From JACQFK01 sp964619955 (GTDB lineage Bacteria > Planctomycetota > MHYJ01 > JACPRB01), in assembly GCA_964619955.1 (NCBI GenBank), contig CAZUJF010000034.1:1-59971 (forward strand): a stretch of DNA of 59,971 nucleotides, in the 5' to 3' direction. Positions 8,515 to 15,839 of the stretch are shown piece after piece. Each line of letters starts with the position of its first letter. Within the stretch, counting starts at the first letter, position 1. The notes below the pieces were generated by a model. It had not been told where the DNA came from. It worked only from the letters and a program-made list of their open reading frames with translations, and did not search any database. The translations under genes were made by a program, and so were the position numbers.

Positions 8515-9720
8515 ATGACTATTTACCGCGGCCACATCCTCACGCCGGTGCGCACGGGCGGCTGGGTGGACCTGCCCGACGGGACGCTGGAGGTGCGGGA
8601 CGGCGTCCTGGTCTCCGTCGGCCGGGCGAAGCGCCACGACTACGATCTGCGGCCCAACCTGCTCATCCCCGGCTTCGTCGACACGCACGCGCACATTCCG
8701 CAGCTGCCGATGTGCGGCGTGCATCCCGAGGGGCTGCTGCCCTGGCTGCGGAAATGGGTGTATCCGCTCGAATCCGAATTCCAGGGCGGCCGCGCCGTGG
8801 AGCTGACGCGGCGCTTCTTCCAGGAGATGCTCGCCAACGGCACGACGGCGGCGGCGCTCTACACGTCCGCCTGGCCCGAGTCCGTGGATGCCGCGTTCGA
8901 GGCGGCGCGGGATGCGCAGGTGCATGCGTGGATCGGCCCGCCGCTGATGGACATCGGTTCGTACCGGCGGGGCCGGGTCCTGGAGGAGGCCGAGGATCTC
9001 GCGCGGCGCTGGCATTCCCCGAAGCAGCGCTTCGCGGTCACGCCGCGTTATGCCCTGTCCTGCAGCCAGGAGCTGCTGGAGGGCGCCGGACAGCTGGCGC
9101 GGCGCCTGGATCTGCCGGTGCAGACGCATCTGAACGAGACCACCGACGAGATCCGGGAGGTCCGCCACCGCTTCCACAAACCCTACATCGACGTCTATGA
9201 GGAGGCGGGGCTGCTGCGCCCGCTGTCCCTCTTCGCCCATTGCGTGCACATGACGCCGCGCGACTGGAAGAAGGTCGGCCACGTCTCGCACTGCCCCGCC
9301 TCGAACATCTTCCTGCGCAGCGGATTGATGGACTGGAAGGCGGCGAAGCGGTCGCGGGCGGCCCTGAGCCTGGGCAGCGACGTGGGCGCGGGGCCGGATC
9401 TCTCGATGTACCGGGTCATGCGCTGCGCCTGGGAGACTCATGCGGTGCGCTGGGGGCAGGGGCCGGGCCCGGAGGAACTGATGCGGATGGCCACGCTCGG
9501 CGGGGCCGAGGCGCTGGGATTCACGGAGATCGGCTCGCTGGAACCCGGGAAGTCGGCCGATTTCCAGGTGCTCGACTGGAACCAGATCGTGCCGGCGGGG
9601 GCGCCGCCGGCGGAATCCGCGCATGATCTCGTCTCGCGGGTGGTGCACCGCGGGGGCCGCGCGGCGATCCTCCAGGTCTACGTGGCGGGGCGGCTGCAGA
9701 TCGACCGGACCCAGGGGTGA
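8515..9720 (+). CDS. amidohydrolase of the guanine deaminase / Atz-Trz type
   Basis: This is a 401-residue cytosolic enzyme of the TIM-barrel amidohydrolase superfamily. Mononuclear metal ligands are complete: DTHAH after PGFV, THLNET on a later strand, HCVH, and Asp in LGSDVGAG. The spacing, PGFVDTHAHIPQ and the SDVGAG motif are closest to guanine deaminase, which converts guanine to xanthine. Related chlorohydrolase or methylthioadenosine deaminase functions cannot be excluded. Unlike the degenerate paralogues at 38-49 kb, this protein has no signal peptide and all ligands. It starts 4 nt after the beta-helix gene. Confidence 0.8.
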   Translation: MTIYRGHILTPVRTGGWVDLPDGTLEVRDGVLVSVGRAKRHDYDLRPNLLIPGFVDTHAHIPQLPMCGVHPEGLLPWLRKWVYPLESEFQGGRAVELTRRFFQEMLANGTTAAALYTSAWPESVDAAFEAARDAQVHAWIGPPLMDIGSYRRGRVLEEAEDLARRWHSPKQRFAVTPRYALSCSQELLEGAGQLARRLDLPVQTHLNETTDEIREVRHRFHKPYIDVYEEAGLLRPLSLFAHCVHMTPRDWKKVGHVSHCPASNIFLRSGLMDWKAAKRSRAALSLGSDVGAGPDLSMYRVMRCAWETHAVRWGQGPGPEELMRMATLGGAEALGFTEIGSLEPGKSADFQVLDWNQIVPAGAPPAESAHDLVSRVVHRGGRAAILQVYVAGRLQIDRTQG

Positions 9721-9723
9721 GGG

Positions 9724-9745
9724 CCCGCGCTCCGCGGCGCGCGGG
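9724..9745 (+). terminator. GC hairpin after the amidohydrolase gene
   Basis: CCCGCGC (9724-9730) can pair with GCGCGGG (9739-9745). No U-tract follows, so it is at best a weak or factor-assisted terminator. Confidence 0.25.
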
Positions 9746-9767
9746 AGCGGACGGGGGAAATCATCCC

Positions 9768-9797
9768 TTGCGTTCGTCCGAGCGCGGTTCGTAAACT
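9768..9797 (+). promoter_or_regulatory. promoter of the Nfu-bioB operon
   Basis: TTGCGT (9768-9773) and TAAACT (9792-9797) are 18 nt apart. The predicted start site falls at about 9804, directly at the ATG at 9805, implying a leaderless message. Confidence 0.5.
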
Positions 9798-9804
9798 TCC
9801 GGGC

Positions 9805-10077
9805 ATGGCGAAGGTGCCCTTCGAAGTCGGGAAAACGCCGAATCCCAACGCCCGCAGGGTGGGGCTGGGGGAGGCGCTTTTCGAGAAGCCCGTCACCTAC
9901 CGGAAGGCGTCGGAGGCGGCGGGGCAGCCGCTGATCGCGTCGCTGCTGGCGCTGCCGGGCGTGGCCCAGATCTTCGCGATGGAAGACTTCATCACCGTGA
10001 CGAAACAGGCGGCGGCCGACTGGGCCGTCCTGGAACCCGTGCTGAACGAACTTTTGAAGAAGAACCTCAATGGTTGA
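9805..10077 (+). CDS. Nfu/NifU N-terminal-domain protein (stand-alone)
   Basis: The protein has 90 residues and consists only of the Nfu N-terminal domain. Diagnostic segments are TPNPNARRVGLG, FEKPVTYRKASEA, LLALPGVAQIFAMEDFITVTK and AAADWAVLEPVLNELL. The C-terminal CxxC domain that binds the Fe-S cluster in full-length Nfu proteins is absent. The stop overlaps the start of bioB by 8 nt, so the two are translationally coupled. Because biotin synthase consumes its auxiliary [2Fe-2S] cluster as sulfur donor, I infer a role in supplying or repairing BioB clusters. That is inference from context, not shown by the sequence. Confidence 0.85.
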   Translation: MAKVPFEVGKTPNPNARRVGLGEALFEKPVTYRKASEAAGQPLIASLLALPGVAQIFAMEDFITVTKQAAADWAVLEPVLNELLKKNLNG

Positions 10078-11050
10078 CTGGAACGGGCTGGCGTCGCGGG
10101 CGATTCTCGGGGAGGCTCCGACGCGCGAGGAGGCCCTGGCGGTCCTGCGCGCCCCGGAGGCGGAATTCCTGGACGTGATCGCGGCGGCCTACCGCGTGCG
10201 CCGGCATTTCCACGGCAACACGGTCAAGGTCCACATCCTCGAGAACGCCATGAGCGGGATGTGCCCCGAGGACTGCGGTTGGTGCTCGCAGTCGAAGGTC
10301 GCGGGCGGCGAGGTCGAGCGTTACCGCCTGGAGTCCAAGGCGGAGATGCTCGAAGGGGCCCGGAAGGCGAAGGCCGCGGGCGCCTGGAAGTACTGCCTCG
10401 TGACGTCGACGCGCGGCCCGAACGCGCAGCAGCTGGACGCCGTCTGCGACGCGGTCCGGGAGATCAAGGCGAAGGTCGGCATCAAGGTCTGCACCTCGCT
10501 GGGCAGCGTGAGCCGGGAGCAGGCGCGGCAGCTCAAGGAGGCGGGGGTGGACCGGTTCAACCACAACCTGGAGACGAGCGAGCGGCATTTCGACAAGCTC
10601 TGCACCACGCACACGTGGAAGGACCGGGTGCGGACCATCGAGGCCGTGCACGAGGCGGGGCTCGAATCCTGCTGCGGGGGCATCGTGGGGATGGGCGAGG
10701 AGGATGAGGACTTCGTCGACCTGATCTTCGAGCTGAGGCGGCTGGGCGTGACGTCGATCCCGGTCAACTTCCTGGACCCTCGCCCGGGCACGCCGTTGAG
10801 CGGGCGACCGCTGCAGGACCCCCGGCGCGCCCTCAAGGCGCTCTGTGTGGCGCGCTTCGTGAACCCCTCCCGGGACATCCGCTGCGCGGGAGGTCGCGAG
10901 GTGACGCTGCGCTCCCTGCAGGCGCTGGCGCTGTTCCCCTGCAATTCGATCTTCACCAACGGATACCTGACCACGGGCGGCAACGTGGACTCGGAGGATC
11001 GGAAGATGATCCGGGACCTGGGATTCGAGCCGTACGTGGAACCTGCATGA
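10070..11050 (+). CDS. bioB: biotin synthase
   Basis: This is a 326-residue radical-SAM enzyme that inserts sulfur into dethiobiotin to form biotin. The radical-SAM triad is CPEDCGWCSQS (Cys65, Cys69, Cys72). Residues for the second [2Fe-2S] cluster are visible: Cys in KYCLVTS and KVCTSLG, Cys in ESCCGGIVGMGE, and Arg in CAGGREVTLR. FNHNLETSERHF and IPVNFLDPRPGTPL are family hallmarks. Length and order are normal. It overlaps the Nfu-domain gene upstream and a small membrane protein gene downstream (ATGA). No other biotin pathway gene is in the window. Confidence 0.96.
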   Translation: MVDWNGLASRAILGEAPTREEALAVLRAPEAEFLDVIAAAYRVRRHFHGNTVKVHILENAMSGMCPEDCGWCSQSKVAGGEVERYRLESKAEMLEGARKAKAAGAWKYCLVTSTRGPNAQQLDAVCDAVREIKAKVGIKVCTSLGSVSREQARQLKEAGVDRFNHNLETSERHFDKLCTTHTWKDRVRTIEAVHEAGLESCCGGIVGMGEEDEDFVDLIFELRRLGVTSIPVNFLDPRPGTPLSGRPLQDPRRALKALCVARFVNPSRDIRCAGGREVTLRSLQALALFPCNSIFTNGYLTTGGNVDSEDRKMIRDLGFEPYVEPA

Positions 11051-11418
11051 GCGGACCCGTCACCGTCATCCCCAAGGATGACCCGCGGGCGAAGAGCCTG
11101 CTGACGGGGAGCCTGGTATTCTGCTGCGGGTTCTCCATCCTGGAACTGGGCGTGCACCTCCTGCTGGGGGAGCAGCTGGGCGACGGCCCCCTGAGGCGGA
11201 TCCTGCAGTCCCGGCACGCGCTGTTCTCCCTGGGGCGGAACGCCCCGGCCCTCGCCGCCTCGGTGAGCCTGCTGATGCACGCCGGCGTCGCGGGTCTGCT
11301 GGCCGCCGCCCTGCAGCGGACCTGGCTCCGGAACCGGAGCCTCGCCGTTTCCATCGTCCTGCTCATCTTCATCGCCTTCCAGGCGACGCTGGTGGCGCTG
11401 GCTCTCGGGAAACTTTGA
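11047..11418 (+). CDS. small integral membrane protein
   Basis: The protein has 123 residues with three likely membrane segments: about 18-39 (LLTGSLVFCCGFSILELGVHLLL), 67-88 (PALAASVSLLMHAGVAGLLAAAL) and 97-120 (SLAVSIVLLIFIAFQATLVALAL). No conserved family is recognised. Its start overlaps the bioB stop (ATGA), so it is the last gene of the Nfu-bioB operon; a link to biotin is not otherwise supported. Confidence 0.75.
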   Translation: MSGPVTVIPKDDPRAKSLLTGSLVFCCGFSILELGVHLLLGEQLGDGPLRRILQSRHALFSLGRNAPALAASVSLLMHAGVAGLLAAALQRTWLRNRSLAVSIVLLIFIAFQATLVALALGKL

Positions 11419-11436
11419 ACCCCGCCCGCCCCGCTC

Positions 11437-11466
11437 TTGCCGGAACTTCGGCAGGCCCGCTATAAT
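11437..11466 (+). promoter_or_regulatory. promoter of the HD-GYP gene, with overlapping hairpin
   Basis: TTGCCG (11437-11442) and a consensus TATAAT (11461-11466) are 18 nt apart. The start codon is 11 nt after the -10, leaving a leader of about 4-5 nt. A hairpin, TGCCG (11438-11442) with CGGCA (11449-11453), overlaps the -35 and spacer; it could be an operator or the remains of a terminator of the bioB operon. Confidence 0.6.
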
Positions 11467-11477
11467 TTGACTGCTTC

Positions 11478-12530
11478 ATGGGTGATCCAATCATTCGGGG
11501 CGACATCGTCGTCCTCTCTCCGGACCCCGCCGTGGCCCGGGCCGTGGCCGAGGGCATGGCGGGGAAGCCCTACCGCGTCGTCGGGGCGACGACCGTGGAG
11601 GAGGGGCTGCAGGGGGTGCGCTCCGCCTCCGCCGAGCTGCTGATCGTCGACACGGCCTGCAAGGATCCGCTCGATCTGCTGGCGAAGTTCTCGCGCGCCA
11701 ACCCGGCGCTGGGATTCATGCTCGTGATCGGGGACGAGGACGCGATGATCGCCGTCGAGGCGGCGCGCCTGGGGGTCTACGATTTCATCATCCGTCCGGT
11801 CGCCGTGCTGAAGGGGGCCGTGCGGATCCAGGTGGCCCTGCAGAAGCACTCGCGGGCCCTCGAGGACCGCGCCTACACGGTGGCCCTGGAGGAGCGCCTC
11901 AACAACCGCACGGAGGAGGTCGTCCACAGCCGGGAGCGGATCAAGACGCAGTTCATCGCGACGATCCGGGCGCTGGAGCGGGCGCTGCAGGCGAAGAACG
12001 TCTACACCGAGGGGCATTCGCGCCGCGTGGCCGAGAAGTCGGTCGAGATCGCCCGGGCCATGGGCGTGCCGCGGGAGCAGGTGCGCCACATCGAGCTCGG
12101 CGCGCTCTTCCACGACATCGGAAAGATCGGCATCCGGGACGACGTGCTCAACAAGGCGGGGAAGCTGACGGAGGCCGAGTACGAGCACATGAAGATCCAT
12201 CCGGTCGTCGCGGAGCAGATCCTCTCGCCGATCGAGGAGCTCCGTCCGATCGTCGACATCGTGAAGTACGAGCACGAACGTTGGGACGGGGGCGGCTACC
12301 CCAAGGGGCTGAAGGGGAAGGAGATCCCGCTCGGATCGCGCCTGATCGCGATCGCGGACGCCTGGGATTCGATGGTCTTCGACCGGATCTACCGGAAGGC
12401 CCTGCCGCACGACCAGGCGCTTCGCGAGATCGAGCACAAGGCCGGGACCCAGTTCGATCCCGAGTGCGTGCGCATCTTCTGCGACCTGCAGCGGAAGTCC
12501 CGGGAAGCCACGCCTTCGCCCCTGGCATAA
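11478..12530 (+). CDS. HD-GYP domain protein with degenerate receiver domain
   Basis: The protein has 350 residues. The first about 120 resemble a response-regulator receiver: IVVLSPDP at strand 1, LLIVD at strand 3, IIRP where a Lys-Pro is usual. The acidic pair of strand 1 and the conserved Lys are replaced, so phosphorylation is doubtful. The C-terminal part is an HD-GYP domain with HDIGKIG (His212-Asp213), KIHP, EHERWDGGGYP (GYP at 273-275) and AIADAWDSM. HD-GYP domains hydrolyse cyclic di-GMP. A linker about 125-160 is probably a coiled coil (EERLNNRTEEVVHSRERIK). The gene has its own strong -10 and practically no leader. Confidence 0.88.
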   Translation: MGDPIIRGDIVVLSPDPAVARAVAEGMAGKPYRVVGATTVEEGLQGVRSASAELLIVDTACKDPLDLLAKFSRANPALGFMLVIGDEDAMIAVEAARLGVYDFIIRPVAVLKGAVRIQVALQKHSRALEDRAYTVALEERLNNRTEEVVHSRERIKTQFIATIRALERALQAKNVYTEGHSRRVAEKSVEIARAMGVPREQVRHIELGALFHDIGKIGIRDDVLNKAGKLTEAEYEHMKIHPVVAEQILSPIEELRPIVDIVKYEHERWDGGGYPKGLKGKEIPLGSRLIAIADAWDSMVFDRIYRKALPHDQALREIEHKAGTQFDPECVRIFCDLQRKSREATPSPLA

Positions 12531-12561
12531 TCATCCCAGCGGGGACGCTCCGGATACGTAT

Positions 12562-12567
12562 TATAAA
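12562..12567 (+). promoter_or_regulatory. -10 element before the MBL-fold gene
   Basis: TATAAA (12562-12567), or the overlapping TATTAT (12559-12564), sits 9 nt before the ATG at 12577 in an otherwise GC-rich context. No clear -35 is visible. Confidence 0.4.
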
Positions 12568-12576
12568 CAGGCTTAA

Positions 12577-13434
12577 ATGTACAAAATGGGCGGGATCGAG
12601 CTGCACGCGGTCCAGGACGGGACCTTCCGTCTCGACGGCGGGGCGATGTTCGGCATCGTCCCCAAGCCCGTCTGGGAGAAGGTCGCCGCGCCCGACGAAC
12701 GCAACCGCATTCTCCTGTCGCTGAACTGCCTGCTGATCCGGTCCGGCGGGAGGATCGTGCTCGTGGACACGGGCCTGGGGGACAAGCACGACGCGCGCTT
12801 CTGCGATCTCTACGCGGTGGACCGCTCGAGGACGACGCTGCTCCAGGGGCTGGCGCGGATCGGGGTCAGGCCCGGGGACGTCGACGTCGTGGTGCTGACC
12901 CATCTGCATTTCGACCACGCGGGGGGCGCGACGCTGAAGGCCGGCGCGGACTGGGTGCCCGCCTTTCCGAAGGCCACGGTGGTGATCCAGGAGGGGATGT
13001 GGGCCGAGGCGCTTGACCCGAATCCCCGAACGAAGGGTAGTTACTACCAGGAGGATTTCCTTCCCTTGCAGAAGGCGGGCCGCGTGAAATTCATCCAGGG
13101 GGACGAGGAAGTCGCCCCCGGCGTCGTGGCCCGTCTCACGGGGGGACATGTGAAGCATCATCAGATCGTCACGGCCGAGGACGGGGGCCGCAAGGCCGTC
13201 TTCTGGGCGGATCTGCTGCCCACCGCCGCCCACGTGAAACCCGCCTGGACGATGGGCTACGACCTGTATCCGCATGAAGTCGCGCTCCTGAGGGCGAAGC
13301 TGGTGGACGAGGCGCTGGCGGGCGGCTGGGTGAGCATCTTCGAACACGATCCCTCGGTGGCGATGGCGACGTTCGAGAAGACCGACAAGGGCGTCCGGGT
13401 CGTTCCCGTTGAACGCGTCGGCGGGGGCGCATAA
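12577..13434 (+). CDS. metallo-beta-lactamase-fold hydrolase
   Basis: The protein has 285 residues. The MBL metal motif is complete: THLHFDHAGG (His109, His111, Asp113, His114), with later ligands in GGHVKHHQ and WADLLPTAAHV. It has no signal peptide and belongs to the group of cytosolic MBL hydrolases related to lactonases (AHL- or quorum-quenching-like), but substrate cannot be assigned. The start at 12577 is preferred because TATAAA lies 9 nt upstream; an in-frame ATG at 12586 is an alternative. Confidence 0.85.
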   Translation: MYKMGGIELHAVQDGTFRLDGGAMFGIVPKPVWEKVAAPDERNRILLSLNCLLIRSGGRIVLVDTGLGDKHDARFCDLYAVDRSRTTLLQGLARIGVRPGDVDVVVLTHLHFDHAGGATLKAGADWVPAFPKATVVIQEGMWAEALDPNPRTKGSYYQEDFLPLQKAGRVKFIQGDEEVAPGVVARLTGGHVKHHQIVTAEDGGRKAVFWADLLPTAAHVKPAWTMGYDLYPHEVALLRAKLVDEALAGGWVSIFEHDPSVAMATFEKTDKGVRVVPVERVGGGA

Positions 13435-13437
13435 GAT
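13409..13437 (+). promoter_or_regulatory. promoter of the lipoprotein-ResB-CcsA operon
   Basis: TTGAAC (13409-13414) and TAAGAT (13432-13437) are exactly 17 nt apart. They lie at the end of the preceding gene, and the ATG at 13445 is 7 nt after the -10, so the message should be leaderless. Confidence 0.55.
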
Positions 13438-13444
13438 GCTCGCG

Positions 13445-14458
13445 ATGCGGCGCCTCCCGGGAATCCTCGTCCTCTGCCTCCTGCTCGCCGGCTGCGGCAA
13501 ACAGCCGGTCGTGAAGGCCTATCGCGCCCCCCAGGATCCGCGCTGGAGGATGCTCGCCGCCATCGTCCCGGCCGCCGAGCAGGTCTGGTTCTTCAAGGCG
13601 GTGGGGCCCTCTGCGCGCCTGGCGATGCAGCGCCCCGCCCTGGAGGCGTTTCTGACGGGGCTGAAGGTTTCCGGGAGCGAGGTGTCCTGGACCCTGCCGG
13701 CGGGCTGGACGGAGGAGAAGGGGCGGGGGGAGCGTTCCGCGACGCTGCGTTTCGGGGACGGGGAGCCGAGGCTTGAATTGAGCGTCAGCCGCCTCGGCGG
13801 CGACGGAGGCGGCACGCTGGCGAACGTCAACCGCTGGCGCGGCCAGATGGGGCAGGGCCCCCTCTCTGAGGCGGAGCTGGGCGGGACGACGAAGGTCCTG
13901 AAAGCCGGGGAGACCGCGATCACGCTCGTGGACCTCGAAGGCCCGAAACGTCCGGCGATACCGGCCATGGCGGGCACCATGAAGGCGGATCCCCACGGGC
14001 AGGAGGACGAGCGCGAAGCGGTCACGATCGACAAGGTCCGGGCCATGTTCAAGCTCGACGTGCCCAAGGGATGGATCGAATCCAAACCGTCGGGGAACCG
14101 CATCTTCGAATTCCAGGCGGGGGAAAGCAACCAGGCTCCGGTCGTGACGCTGACCATGCTCGGCGAACAGCCGGGCGGCCTGGGCGCGAACATCAACCGC
14201 TGGCGGCAGCAGGCCGGGCTGGAGCCGCTGTCGGACGAGGAGGCGGAGCGCAGCGCGCGGGGGCTGCGCCTTTTCGAGGGGGAGGGCTGGTGGGTCGAAG
14301 TCACCGGCCGGGAACGCTCCCTCGTAGTGGCGTTCACCCTGGGGGCGCCGTTCTCCATCTTCCTCAAGCTGGATGGAAGGCCCGACGCCGTCGCGCGCGT
14401 GCGCGACGCCTTCGAGATCTTCGCCCGCACGGCCCGATTGAACCGAAGAAATGGATAA
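13445..14458 (+). CDS. lipoprotein with internal duplication, in the cytochrome c maturation operon
   Basis: The protein has 337 residues. The N terminus MRRLPGILVLCLLLAGC ends in a clear lipobox, LAGC. Two similar halves can be aligned: LANVNRWRGQMGQGPLSEAE in the first and GANINRWRQQAGLEPLSDEE in the second, each preceded by a segment with a Gly-Trp pair (LPAGWTEEKG, VPKGWIESKP). No enzyme motif is seen. Its stop overlaps the start of resB by 8 nt, so it is tightly coupled to cytochrome c assembly genes and may assist at the outer face of the membrane. An alternative start is the in-frame ATG at 13436. Confidence 0.78.
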   Translation: MRRLPGILVLCLLLAGCGKQPVVKAYRAPQDPRWRMLAAIVPAAEQVWFFKAVGPSARLAMQRPALEAFLTGLKVSGSEVSWTLPAGWTEEKGRGERSATLRFGDGEPRLELSVSRLGGDGGGTLANVNRWRGQMGQGPLSEAELGGTTKVLKAGETAITLVDLEGPKRPAIPAMAGTMKADPHGQEDEREAVTIDKVRAMFKLDVPKGWIESKPSGNRIFEFQAGESNQAPVVTLTMLGEQPGGLGANINRWRQQAGLEPLSDEEAERSARGLRLFEGEGWWVEVTGRERSLVVAFTLGAPFSIFLKLDGRPDAVARVRDAFEIFARTARLNRRNG

Positions 14459-15839
14459 CGCCGACCGCAGCCCCCTCCGGAAGCTGATCGACGGCCTGGG
14501 CTCCCTGAAGCTTACGGTCGTGCTGCTGGCGCTCTCTCTGTTCCTCGTCCTGGCCGGCACGCTGGCCCAGGTGCAGCTGGGGATCTGGACCGTGATGGAG
14601 CAGTATTTCCGCTGCTGGTTCGCCTGGGTCGAGCTGAAGGTCTTCCAGCCCGGCGGATCGAAGCTGCCCGGCGGCTTCCCGTTCCCGGGAGGCAAGCTGC
14701 TGGGGGCGTTCCTGGTGGCGAACCTGGCGGTGTCGCATGTGCGCCGCATCCAGGTGAAGGCGCGCGGGACCCGTCTCTGGATGGGGCTTGCGACCACCGC
14801 GATCGGGGTGGCGGTGACCTGGCTGGTGATCGTGCACGTCTTCGACGCGGACTCCTCCAAGTCCGCGGCGGACCCCTTCTGGCGCGTCACGTTCCAGCTG
14901 CTGCAGGGCGTGGCCGCGGCGTCGATCCTTTTCGCCGGCTGCCAGCTGCTCTTCGTGCGCAAGGCGGGCATCGTCCTGCTGCACGCGGGGATCGTGCTGA
15001 TGATGTCCAGCGAGCTGCTGACCGCCTCCTTCGCGAAGGAGGGCATGATGAGCATCGACGAGGGGCAGTCCTCGAATTTCGTGGAGGACACCCGGGAGGT
15101 CGAACTGGCCTTCGTGCGGGCGGCGGGGGCGGGGGAGAACGAGGTCGTCGTCGTTCCGGGCGCGCTGCTCCGGAAGGGCGGCAGGATCTCCGCGCCGGAG
15201 CTGCCCTTCGACGTCGAGGTCAAACCCGGGCACTATTTCAAGAATGCCGACCTCCGCGAGGTCAGGGGGACGGACGTGAACCCCGCGACCGAGGGCCTGG
15301 GGCGGCACTATGTCGCCCTGAAGCGTTCCGAGGAGGCGGGGGTCTCCACGGGCGGCGGCGTGGACCAGGGCGGGGCCTACGTCACGGTGTACGACAAGGG
15401 CGGCGCCCTCCGCGGCACCTGGCTCACGTCGGTCGCGCTGACGATGCTGCAGGGCGGCCAGCGCGTGGGCGACTGGGAGCTCAGCCTGCGTTTCGAGCGC
15501 ACGTACAAGCCCTACCGGGTGTTCCTGAAGGATTTCCGTTTCGAGAGGTACGTGGGAACGCAGACGCCCAAGGATTTTTCGAGTTTCGTCCGGCTCAGCG
15601 ACCCCGGTAATGGCGTGGACCGGGACGTGCGCATCTGGATGAACAATCCGCTCCGCTACCGCGGCGACACGCTGTACCAGGCCAGCTGGGACCAGGCGAC
15701 GGAGGCGACGACGGTCCTGCAGGTCGTGACGAACTCCGGCTGGATGATCCCCTACGTGTCCTGCATGATCGTCGCGGCGGGCCTGCTGGGTCAGTTCATG
15801 CTGCATCTGACGGGCTTCCTGCGCCGGGGGCAGGCATGA
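14451..15839 (+). CDS. resB: ResB-like cytochrome c biogenesis protein
   Basis: The protein has 462 residues. Membrane segments occur at about 20-42, 82-98, 107-130, 150-170, 175-195 and 430-455, with a large soluble domain from about 200 to 425. SLKLTVVLLALSLFLVLAGTLAQ and the C-terminal YRGDTLYQASWDQ are ResB/Ccs1 hallmarks. ResB and CcsA form the system II synthase that carries haem across the membrane and joins it to apocytochrome CxxCH. The gene overlaps ccsA (ATGA at 15836-15839). Confidence 0.88.
   Translation: MDNADRSPLRKLIDGLGSLKLTVVLLALSLFLVLAGTLAQVQLGIWTVMEQYFRCWFAWVELKVFQPGGSKLPGGFPFPGGKLLGAFLVANLAVSHVRRIQVKARGTRLWMGLATTAIGVAVTWLVIVHVFDADSSKSAADPFWRVTFQLLQGVAAASILFAGCQLLFVRKAGIVLLHAGIVLMMSSELLTASFAKEGMMSIDEGQSSNFVEDTREVELAFVRAAGAGENEVVVVPGALLRKGGRISAPELPFDVEVKPGHYFKNADLREVRGTDVNPATEGLGRHYVALKRSEEAGVSTGGGVDQGGAYVTVYDKGGALRGTWLTSVALTMLQGGQRVGDWELSLRFERTYKPYRVFLKDFRFERYVGTQTPKDFSSFVRLSDPGNGVDRDVRIWMNNPLRYRGDTLYQASWDQATEATTVLQVVTNSGWMIPYVSCMIVAAGLLGQFMLHLTGFLRRGQA

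Noticed and set aside
11438..11453. Hairpin before the HD-GYP gene as a terminator of the bioB operon
   Set aside because: It is short, has no T-run directly after it and overlaps the -35 of a good promoter; an operator role is equally possible.
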